Source: GCA-2705995 sp965661625 (GTDB lineage Bacteria > Bacteroidota > Bacteroidia > Flavobacteriales_G > Salibacteraceae). Taken from it: DNA of 64,000 nucleotides. The position numbers were made by a program, and so were the translations under genes. Position 1 is the stretch's first letter, and each line of letters starts with the position of its first letter. The stretch covers positions 124,001 through 188,000 of the forward strand of contig CBFIEM010000002.1 of the NCBI GenBank assembly GCA_965661625.1. Reading direction: 5' to 3'. Of the stretch, positions 1 through 6,606 are shown piece after piece. The notes under the pieces are model-generated. The model did not search any database. It had not been told where the DNA came from and saw only the letters and a program-made list of their open reading frames with translations.

Positions 1-1
1 C

Positions 2-274
2 GTTCATCAGTCTGAGATGTTGCGAACAGTGAGGAACGAATTTGATCATAATGTATCGCAACAATTATATGTGTCTGCAGCTGCTTGGAAGTTAGTTAAA
101 CAAGCTAAGGAAGAGGTAGTGCGGTTAATTAATATATCGGCATCTCAAGTGGGTGAAGATGCTACAGCTGTTGACTTGAGTAAAGCATTAATTACCATTA
201 CTTCTAATTTAGATAAAGTACCTACTGATGTTGCTCGTGCTGGACTAAAGCAAGAGTTTCGGTCTATTTTTTAG
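2..274 (+). CDS. C-terminal part of an unrecognised protein (cut by window edge)
   Basis: The reading frame is open from the first bases of the window and ends with TAG at 272-274, so this is the tail of a gene that begins upstream. About 90 residues are visible. They look helical and charged, with no cysteine cluster, membrane segment or nucleotide-binding motif, and I do not recognise the family. An ATG at 17 lies inside the frame but is probably not the true start, since coding continues before it. The last 11 bases overlap the convergent 3' end of meaB. I am confident that it is coding, but not of any function. Confidence 0.6.
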   Translation, partial: VHQSEMLRTVRNEFDHNVSQQLYVSAAAWKLVKQAKEEVVRLINISASQVGEDATAVDLSKALITITSNLDKVPTDVARAGLKQEFRSIF

Positions 275-1292
275 TGGTGTGGTAACTTGCAACAAGATCT
301 GTTGCGGCTTGAAAAGGACTAATTTTTTTCTGATGAACCTGCTCTTTTTTGCGTTTTAACTCTTGTTTAATTTCTGAAGTATTGTAGAAGTCGCTTTTCA
401 ATAAGTATTCTACTGAATCCGTTAGCCATCGCTCCTCTTGGTTTTTCCTGTTTCTTTCAAAGGTGCCATTAACCTTTACATGATTTTCGAAAGCCGATGA
501 TAGGTTTAATACTGAATCAATATCAGTTCCTTCTTTTGCTGAGCAAGTCAGTACTTGTGGAGTCCAGGCGCTTTGTTTTGGCTGAAACAGATGCAAAGCA
601 TTTTGGTATGCTCTACGTGCGTTTTTAGCATGCTGAACATTGTCTCCATCTGCTTTATTGATGACCAATGCATCTGCCATTTCCATGATACCCCTTTTTA
701 TTCCTTGAAGTTCATCTCCTGCTCCAGCAAGCATCAGTAAGAGGAAAAAGTCAACCATTCCATGAACTGATGTTTCAGATTGGCCTACACCAACAGTTTC
801 TACTAAAATAATATCGTAGCCAGCAGCCTCACAAAGCAACATGCTTTCGCGTGTAGCCTTGGCAACGCCGCCTAAACTACCCGCTGATGGTGATGGGCGT
901 ATAAATGCTTTGGGGTGACTGCTCAATTGATACATTCTTGTTTTATCCCCTAGGATGCTTCCTTTTGTTTGCTGAGAGGACGGGTCAATTGGGAGAACGG
1001 CTACACGATGTCCGCGCTCAATCCATGCCAATCCAGCTGCCTCAATGAAGGTGCTCTTGCCAACCCCTGGAACCCCAGTAATTCCTATGCGTAAAGATTT
1101 GCCCACATCAGGCATTAATTCAGATAACAATTCTTGAGCTTGTTCTTGATGGTCACGCCTTGTGCTTTCAACAAGGGTAATGGCCCTGCTCAGGAAAGCC
1201 GTATTTCCTGCTTTTATTCCAGCGATAAAATCGTTGAATGGAATGGGTTTCTTTTTACGCAAGGATGTTTTGTTAGGATCAGAATCCTTCAT
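264..1292 (-). CDS. meaB: MeaB/ArgK-type GTPase (methylmalonyl-CoA mutase chaperone)
   Basis: This G3E-type P-loop GTPase loads and protects adenosylcobalamin on methylmalonyl-CoA mutase in the cytoplasm. The 342 residues are the normal family length. Visible motifs are the Walker A loop GVPGVGKS at 73-80, VETVGVGQSE at 164-173 (switch/Walker B region) and NKADGDN at 212-218 (the NKxD guanine-specificity motif). The C-terminal helices fit the dimerisation arm of the family. The ATG at 1292 is favoured because a promoter-like element ends 4 nt before it. No mutase gene lies in the window, so a role in propionate/methylmalonyl metabolism is inferred from the family. The 3' end overlaps the convergent upstream gene fragment by 11 bases. 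Confidence 0.93.
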   Translation of the reverse strand: MKDSDPNKTSLRKKKPIPFNDFIAGIKAGNTAFLSRAITLVESTRRDHQEQAQELLSELMPDVGKSLRIGITGVPGVGKSTFIEAAGLAWIERGHRVAVLPIDPSSQQTKGSILGDKTRMYQLSSHPKAFIRPSPSAGSLGGVAKATRESMLLCEAAGYDIILVETVGVGQSETSVHGMVDFFLLLMLAGAGDELQGIKRGIMEMADALVINKADGDNVQHAKNARRAYQNALHLFQPKQSAWTPQVLTCSAKEGTDIDSVLNLSSAFENHVKVNGTFERNRKNQEERWLTDSVEYLLKSDFYNTSEIKQELKRKKEQVHQKKISPFQAATDLVASYHTTKK

Positions 1293-1296
1293 GTAT

Positions 1297-1327
1297 CAAA
1301 GATGGGGGATATCGTAGAACTCGCCAA
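1297..1327 (-). promoter_or_regulatory. Putative meaB promoter, leaderless type
   Basis: On the minus strand, TTG (1325-1327) is followed after 20 nt by CATCTTTG (1297-1304). This is one base from the Bacteroidetes -7 consensus TAnnTTTG. Only 4 nt separate the TTTG from the ATG, so transcription would start at or next to the start codon. Confidence 0.5.
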
Positions 1328-1335
1328 GCGAGGTT

Positions 1336-1695
1336 TTAAAAAAACCGATTTTCAAAACTCACAATGGGTTCTGCACAATCCAAATTCACTGGATCTGCAA
1401 CATAACCTTCCCACGTGAGCCTTTCGCTCACACGGTTATTTTTAATGAAGGTGCTATCCACGGGTTCACAATTGCGTATAGAAGTAAACTTAACCGGTTT
1501 TCCTGCTAACGAGGATTTATTGAAAGACACATAAATCTCGAATTGATTGGGTTCAACCTCCTCGATTTCTGTAACGCTCATCTTGACGTATTCTGCACGT
1601 TTATATTCACAAGGGTTTTCCGTACATGATGACAATGCGCTTACTGAAAATAGCAATACAACCTGACTAATTAAAATAACTGCTCTTCCACGCAT
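1336..1695 (-). CDS. Small predicted lipoprotein
   Basis: This 119-residue protein has a basic start and a hydrophobic stretch of about 20 residues, ending in a lipobox-like ALSSC followed by TENPC. That predicts a lipid-anchored periplasmic or outer-membrane protein. Six cysteines after the signal region could form disulfides. No known domain is recognised. Its first 29 bases overlap the end of the upstream membrane-protein gene, which suggests a two-gene, translationally coupled unit. The gap of 43 bases to meaB holds the separate meaB promoter-like sequence. Function is unknown. Confidence 0.7.
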   Translation of the reverse strand: MRGRAVILISQVVLLFSVSALSSCTENPCEYKRAEYVKMSVTEIEEVEPNQFEIYVSFNKSSLAGKPVKFTSIRNCEPVDSTFIKNNRVSERLTWEGYVADPVNLDCAEPIVSFENRFF

Positions 1696-2386
1696 CTTGG
1701 CTAAATTCTGTATTTTTCAATAGGCCAAAGATAATACCTGAAATGAAAAAGAACCCACAAAGAATGAATGCCGCGAACACTTTTAAGAAAACGGCATGCG
1801 CAGTGGATTTAGCGGCAAGAAGTTCAGCTGATTCGATTGGCACAAGTAGCGCAATGATAACTGCCAAACACGCAGCAGTGATACCCAATGATTGAATGTT
1901 TCGGAAAGGGAAATTTACAATTCGCTCCCAAGCATTTAAATCAGAACCCCACTGATGAATCACCATATACTTACCATTACCAACATTGGCTAATAGTACA
2001 GGATCTTTTGTGCTGTCTTTTAATTTGAATCGCTCTGCAGGAGCAATAATGTGAAATTCAATGTCGGTATTTGCTAAATTCAGTTGCTTAATTTTTTGAA
2101 TTGCTTCAAGTGGAAGATTACCTGAAAACAAAGGTGCTGGTAAACACCTCATACGGAAATTCACACATGTCCGTTCAATGGTTTTTTCATCTAGGATGGC
2201 TCCAAATTTAAAGTCGTCTCGCGGACTTTCTTGTCGACTTACATTTTGACTTCCAAGTTTGTGAAGAATGGCTTTCTCTTTTTCAAACTCAGCTGAAAGC
2301 GTAGCGTTCACCGCTCTCAGTACATTGTCTCTCATCTCCAATTCACGCTGCTCGCGCTTCAACTCATCTAACACATCTATCATCAC
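1667..2386 (-). CDS. Membrane protein with N-terminal coiled coil, unknown function
   Basis: The 239 residues begin with a charged helical segment (about 1-50, likely coiled coil). A soluble middle region follows, then two strongly hydrophobic segments near the C-terminus (roughly 168-185 and 200-222), and a short tail. The topology suggests a soluble domain tethered to the inner membrane by a hairpin of two helices. I cannot name a family. It overlaps the following lipoprotein gene by 29 bases. Its 5' region is unusual in carrying one arm of a long inverted repeat 15 bases upstream of the ATG. Confidence 0.75.
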   Translation of the reverse strand: MMIDVLDELKREQRELEMRDNVLRAVNATLSAEFEKEKAILHKLGSQNVSRQESPRDDFKFGAILDEKTIERTCVNFRMRCLPAPLFSGNLPLEAIQKIKQLNLANTDIEFHIIAPAERFKLKDSTKDPVLLANVGNGKYMVIHQWGSDLNAWERIVNFPFRNIQSLGITAACLAVIIALLVPIESAELLAAKSTAHAVFLKVFAAFILCGFFFISGIIFGLLKNTEFSQDAWKSSYFN

Positions 2387-2400
2387 GAATCCAATTTAAT

Positions 2401-2537
2401 CTTAAAAAAGCGGGAAGTTCTAACTCAACCTTAACCTGATAACAAACTTAATCCACAAAACATGCTTGTATCAACGTGAAATTAACACGAATTTTACAGC
2501 TATGCAATGAACAAAAAAAGAACTTCCCGCTTTTAAG
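2401..2537. repeat. Long inverted repeat, 137 bp overall
   Basis: The arm at 2401-2420 and the arm at 2520-2537 are reverse complements: both read CTTAAAA..GCGGGAAGTTC and differ only by two extra A in the left A-run. The 99-bp interior is AT-rich and has no ORF. It lies between divergent genes. No flanking duplication is visible. It may be a small non-autonomous element, a long-range RNA stem or paired operator sites. Confidence 0.75.
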
Positions 2538-2686
2538 TGAACACTTCTTCGAATGAAAAGTTTACCTTATTGTTATTCTTTTTGTTTTCCATAGGATGAA
2601 TGGACTTTTTATAGGAACTTCGATGGTCCTTTTCAGGGCATAATAGCAATGAATGAGTTTTTAAAGTTGAACTCAAAACTTAGTTA

Positions 2687-4000
2687 ATGAATTACCGCTC
2701 AGCATTTAAGCAATTGAGGTACTTGGCTTTTGGAGTGAAGCGAACTAAGGCTTATACTGACCGGTGGAGCAGACTGGGTATAGTCCGTCCAACTATGAAG
2801 GTGTTGGCATTGAGATCAGTAACGGCCCTGATAATCACGGGGGTGTTTATACAAGATTCGATTATTTCAAACGAAGATTCATTGCGATCATATTATGAAG
2901 GAATTCAGGTTGCTAATCGAACTGATTCTGCAAGAGTTGTAGAGCGTTTACAGGACCACCTGAGTTTAGGCAGCCTTTCAACACCTCTTTGGCGTGTGTC
3001 AATTAAACCACTCGAACCAATTGCGGGAATGGCATTGGTTTCAATTCAGTCAAAAGCTTTGAAGACTACGCCTCAAAAGCTTGAATTGAGAGGCTTAAAT
3101 GGGCTTGCATCATTTGATGAATATAAAAAACCGCCTTCTAGTAGGCTTCTAGCCTCAACCAAGTTAGCACCTCGCAGTTGGAAAACGACTGCAATTAGCC
3201 GAACTGAACTTGCTAGTGGTCCACTACTGATATCGCACCGCATGCCATCACATATGGCTGCATGGAAGATTTTACTGTTTTCAGGTGTGGGAAGTGAGTC
3301 CTTTTCGGGCAGCGATTTGTACAGCGATGTTTATTTGGAACAAAAAAGTGACTTTACACAGGTGCTCGCAACAAATGGAAGGGCTATCGGACAGGAGGTT
3401 AGACCAAACACCATTGTGGAAATACAATTGGAGCGCGGACTGACTGCAAATTTAAGTGCCTTTGTTGCAATGAGGTATTTGCAGGGAAGTTCATCTAACG
3501 AATATGTTTATCAAACAGAGCAACAAGTAACAACCATTCAAACAACTCGACTTCCTATTCAAAGAAGTTCAAGTGAAGGTTACAGCGTAGAAACCATTGA
3601 GGAAGAAATAACAACCAGTACCTATGCGTACGATACACTCAATGTTTCATTCAGTGCGCGCAGAGTTGCCGTTCCCCTGGGGCTTCGGTATGCATTTTTA
3701 TCAGGCTCAAGACTGAGGCCTTCGCTTGGGATTGGTTCAGACATTGTATTGATGGATCAAATAGACTACACCTATCAATCATCTCATTATCAGCACTCTT
3801 CAGGTAAATCAGATTTGCAGCAGTCGGGTCTTCTTGGGTTAAACGCTTTTGCGTTAATTGGGCTGGATTATAATTTCGGATCTGGTTGGAATGTAGGAGT
3901 TCAGTTTTCTTATCGAAACCGAATATTAGATCATGCTCCGGAAGGAATGTTGCACAAAGGAGCCCTTAGCGGAGCATTAGGAATAGGCTATCATTTTTAA
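2687..4000 (+). CDS. Protein with one N-terminal membrane segment and C-terminal outer-membrane beta-barrel
   Basis: The 437 residues start with a basic region of about 40 residues, followed by one hydrophobic segment (about 43-58). A middle domain follows, then from about residue 190 a run of alternating amphipathic strands rich in Gly, Tyr and Ser, ending in IGYHF, a terminal aromatic typical of beta-barrel outer-membrane proteins. The combination resembles Bacteroidetes proteins annotated as porin family/outer-membrane beta-barrel, but the long basic N-terminus is unusual for a simple signal peptide. A start inside the protein near Met37 (MKVLALRSVTALIITGVF) would give a more ordinary export signal. 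The Kazal lipoprotein gene follows 33 bp downstream (6 bp if its TTG start is used). Confidence 0.7.
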   Translation: MNYRSAFKQLRYLAFGVKRTKAYTDRWSRLGIVRPTMKVLALRSVTALIITGVFIQDSIISNEDSLRSYYEGIQVANRTDSARVVERLQDHLSLGSLSTPLWRVSIKPLEPIAGMALVSIQSKALKTTPQKLELRGLNGLASFDEYKKPPSSRLLASTKLAPRSWKTTAISRTELASGPLLISHRMPSHMAAWKILLFSGVGSESFSGSDLYSDVYLEQKSDFTQVLATNGRAIGQEVRPNTIVEIQLERGLTANLSAFVAMRYLQGSSSNEYVYQTEQQVTTIQTTRLPIQRSSSEGYSVETIEEEITTSTYAYDTLNVSFSARRVAVPLGLRYAFLSGSRLRPSLGIGSDIVLMDQIDYTYQSSHYQHSSGKSDLQQSGLLGLNAFALIGLDYNFGSGWNVGVQFSYRNRILDHAPEGMLHKGALSGALGIGYHF

Positions 4001-4033
4001 CGTTAATTGACACGCACTAATCATTTTGGTTCC

Positions 4034-4705
4034 ATGAGAGACTGGAGAGAAAATATAAGAAGTTCAAGCATTTGGAAATTCTTTTTGAGTTTACTGATGG
4101 CTTTTCTGTGCATTCTCTTATTGGGGTTATTGTCATGTAACACCGAGGAGGATTTAAATTTACCTCAGAACTCTTGCGTTGATTTTGCGTGGACCTCTCA
4201 ACCGGTTACATGTTTGGAATACAATCAGCCTGTTTGTGGCTGCAATGGTGTTAACTATAACAATGCGTGCGATGCGCTCTATGCTTTTGGAGTTACATCA
4301 TTTAGCACTGGTCCCTGTGATTTAGCAAGTAACTGCAAGGTAGCTGTTGATACAACCCTCGTTGATATGTGCGATGATGAATTTGATCCTGTATGTGGTT
4401 GCGATGGTGTTACCTATGCAAATCCGTGTGAAGCAAAGTATGCTGGGGTAAACTATTTTTCGGCAGGGTATTGTGGCACTGTGCGTTTAGTAACATGTTT
4501 CAATAGCCAGCTTGATGTTGGGCGCCCTGCAAAAAGCGGACATTTTTACACCTGGAAGGGTAGGTCTGAAGTTGAGGCAATACTAAGCATTTTAGTCACT
4601 GAACAGCAAACTTACGAGCTTTGGGAATATCGGTCAGAAGAAGAACTTGAACTAGGTATTCCTAGTGGAATCTACGTTTATGAAGTTAGCGTAATTTCAT
4701 GCTAA
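4034..4705 (+). CDS. Lipoprotein with two Kazal-type protease inhibitor domains
   Basis: A hydrophobic signal ends in LLGLLSC, a lipobox that anchors the protein in the envelope. Two Kazal-type modules follow. The first holds PVCGCNGVNYNNAC and the second PVCGCDGVTYANPC, each with six cysteines in Kazal spacing. A C-terminal domain of about 70 residues is unassigned. Kazal domains inhibit serine proteases by presenting a loop to the active site, so a role in guarding the cell surface against foreign or its own secreted proteases is inferred. The ATG at 4034 is preferred to an in-frame TTG at 4007. It follows the beta-barrel gene on the same strand. Confidence 0.85.
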   Translation: MRDWRENIRSSSIWKFFLSLLMAFLCILLLGLLSCNTEEDLNLPQNSCVDFAWTSQPVTCLEYNQPVCGCNGVNYNNACDALYAFGVTSFSTGPCDLASNCKVAVDTTLVDMCDDEFDPVCGCDGVTYANPCEAKYAGVNYFSAGYCGTVRLVTCFNSQLDVGRPAKSGHFYTWKGRSEVEAILSILVTEQQTYELWEYRSEEELELGIPSGIYVYEVSVISC

Positions 4706-4707
4706 GT

Positions 4708-5523
4708 TTAAAAATGCAATGCATACGACAACTCGAATCCGGAGGAGCTAAAATTTGGAAAGAGGCTCCATTTTGAATCGCGATGTCTTTTAGCAATATA
4801 CTTTCCCACAGCGTAACCAATAACCCCTCCGACAACAACGTCACTCAGGTAATGTTTATTTGCTGTAATGCGTGATATTGATGTAACTGAACCAATTCCG
4901 AACACCAAACCATATTTCCACCATTTTGGTTGTGATGCTTGTAAGTAGGTCCCACCTAATGCCCAAATAAAGCTGCTATGAGCGCTAATAAAACTGTGCT
5001 GAACGTCGCACCAGGATAACCCGTTCCACCGATCTATCCCGTTAGCATAAGAAGGCCTTGTTCTGCCCGCTATAAGCTTTGAAGATGCAGTTATCCAAGC
5101 TGTATGAAACAATGCAGTTCCCATAAGTAGCCCCATTTTTTCGGACTGTTCATGGTTAAATAGATGCCCACCAAGTGCAAGGATGCCTGCTGTAGCCGAA
5201 ACAGTGTATGGAGAAAAAATATCCGCTACAGGCAGTGGGTTCGCTTCAGTTGAATTCCATTGTTTTTGGGCCCATTCGTCAGCTATAAATGCTACTCCAA
5301 TTGCACCTCCAAGGATTAATACTGGTTTCCAACTCTGTTGGATGTTTTTTGGGCTGATAAGAATTTGGCCTGCATCTTTAGGAATGCTACGAACGAACCA
5401 CGTAGAGTTTTGAGCTACTATAGACCATGGCAAACAGAAAAATAGACTGATTAACAGCGGAAATCGCACTTTGAAAAAGGTTACGGTAAAAAGTTGGGTA
5501 CACGTTTTTCCTGTTGTTGGCAT
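4708..5523 (-). CDS. PAP2-superfamily membrane phosphatase
   Basis: The protein carries the three acid-phosphatase motifs of the type 2 phosphatidic acid phosphatase superfamily: KLIAGRTRP (about 149-157), ISAH (about 179-182, in place of the usual PSGH) and SRITANKHYLSD (about 217-228). The catalytic Arg, His and Asp residues are present. A signal-like hydrophobic segment and several membrane helices are visible. Such enzymes dephosphorylate lipid phosphates such as undecaprenyl pyrophosphate or phosphatidic acid outside the inner membrane; the substrate here is unknown. ATG at 5523 is preferred to a TTG at 5547. The gene converges on the Kazal lipoprotein gene with 2 bases between stops. 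Confidence 0.85.
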   Translation of the reverse strand: MPTTGKTCTQLFTVTFFKVRFPLLISLFFCLPWSIVAQNSTWFVRSIPKDAGQILISPKNIQQSWKPVLILGGAIGVAFIADEWAQKQWNSTEANPLPVADIFSPYTVSATAGILALGGHLFNHEQSEKMGLLMGTALFHTAWITASSKLIAGRTRPSYANGIDRWNGLSWCDVQHSFISAHSSFIWALGGTYLQASQPKWWKYGLVFGIGSVTSISRITANKHYLSDVVVGGVIGYAVGKYIAKRHRDSKWSLFPNFSSSGFELSYALHF

Positions 5524-5588
5524 GATGCCAAAGAACGTTATTTTCAAGGAAGATTAAGGTTTGATAATAACTATTTGCTTGGATTGCT

Positions 5589-5696
5589 GCGCTAGGGGGT
5601 GAAGCGGTTACCCCACAGGTTAATGGCTAAATCAAGCCATTAACCGAGGAGTAAGAGTGTAAAACCCGACGCATGAACGGCGTGAATGCGGAGCGC
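5589..5696. other. GC-rich foldable element, possible structured RNA or repeat
   Basis: This 108-bp segment is about 55% G+C by hand count, well above its surroundings. It can close on itself: GCGCT (5589-5593) pairs with AGCGC (5692-5696). Inside are GGGGTGA/TTACCCC (5596-5602/5608-5614), a perfect 11-bp hairpin GGTTAATGGCT/AGCCATTAACC (5618-5628/5635-5645, loop AAATCA) and CGCAT/ATGCG (5670-5674/5686-5690). It lies between divergent genes and upstream of the mazG promoter-like element, so it is not in the mazG leader. Strand and expression are unknown. Confidence 0.5.
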
Positions 5697-5739
5697 CCAT
5701 AAACAACATTGAATGCATGTAAGTACCATAGACCTTAGT

Positions 5740-5747
5740 TACCTTTG
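5740..5747 (+). promoter_or_regulatory. Putative mazG -7 element
   Basis: TACCTTTG matches the Bacteroidetes -7 consensus TAnnTTTG and lies 20 nt before the mazG ATG. No well-placed TTG -33 element was found. Confidence 0.4.
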
Positions 5748-5767
5748 TCTGTTCAAAACATCAAATT

Positions 5768-6544
5768 ATGAATGCACGAGAAGCAAGAATGGAGTCTTTT
5801 GGGCGCCTATTGGATATTATGGATGAGCTGCGTGAACAATGTCCATGGGACAAGAAGCAGACATTAACTTCTCTACGTTATTTGACAATTGAAGAAACTT
5901 ACGAGCTATCTGATGCCATTTTAGAAGGGGACTTAGAGGAGTTGAAAGGAGAGGTAGGGGATTTACTTTTACATATGGTTTTTTACAGCAAAATAGCTAG
6001 TGAACAAGAAGCTTTTGACATAGGTGATGCCCTAAATTCTATTTGTGAAAAGTTGATACGCCGCCACCCACATATTTATGGGGATGTGAATGCAATGGAT
6101 GAGGAGACAGTTAAGGCAAACTGGGAGAAGATAAAGCTTGAAGAGGGAAGGGACTCTGTGTTGGAGGGAGTGCCTAAATCACTTCCAGCAATGGTGAAGG
6201 CTAATCGCATTCAAGAGAAGGCTCGGGGTGTTGGTTTTGATTGGAATAACCCTGATGAAGTTTGGGGAAAAGTAGAGGAGGAGCTTACCGAGTTTAAGGC
6301 GGCAGCGAAAGGCAAGGATATGGAGGAAGTGGAGGCGGAGTTCGGTGATGTACTTTTTTCATTGATCAATTATGCTCGCTTTGTTAAGGTTAATCCTGAG
6401 GATGCTTTAGAGCGAACGAATAAAAAATTCATTAAACGCTTTCAATATATTGAGGAGCAGGCCAAGCAATCCTCTAGAACTATTTCAGATTTATCCATGA
6501 ACGAAATGAATACCTTCTGGGAAGCGGCAAAAAAAAATGCCTGA
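5768..6544 (+). CDS. mazG: Nucleoside triphosphate pyrophosphohydrolase MazG
   Basis: MazG hydrolyses (d)NTPs to monophosphates plus pyrophosphate, cleaning the nucleotide pool and, in some bacteria, lowering ppGpp. The 258 residues are the normal length for the two-domain form. The first MazG domain shows CPWDKKQTLTSLRYLTIEE and the metal-binding run EETYELSDAI followed by GEVGDLLLHM. The second domain has EEELTEF and EFGDVLFSLINYARF, again with the conserved acidic residues. The ATG at 5768 gives the usual MazG N-terminus. It is followed after 62 bp by a sensor gene on the same strand. Confidence 0.95.
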   Translation: MNAREARMESFGRLLDIMDELREQCPWDKKQTLTSLRYLTIEETYELSDAILEGDLEELKGEVGDLLLHMVFYSKIASEQEAFDIGDALNSICEKLIRRHPHIYGDVNAMDEETVKANWEKIKLEEGRDSVLEGVPKSLPAMVKANRIQEKARGVGFDWNNPDEVWGKVEEELTEFKAAAKGKDMEEVEAEFGDVLFSLINYARFVKVNPEDALERTNKKFIKRFQYIEEQAKQSSRTISDLSMNEMNTFWEAAKKNA

Positions 6545-6606
6545 GTTAAGCTAGGAAACAGGCTATCCCATATTGATTCGCTATTTTCGAAGGTGAATCG
6601 ATTACT

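Noticed and set aside
4007..4033. Upstream TTG start for the Kazal lipoprotein
   Set aside because: ATG 4034 gives a normal basic N-terminus and lipoprotein signal; the extra nine residues add nothing.
5668..5690. Short resemblance to a conserved 23S rRNA segment (GCATGAACGGCGT)
   Set aside because: Only about 13 bases agree and the flanks do not follow the rRNA sequence or helices, so it is not an rRNA gene fragment.
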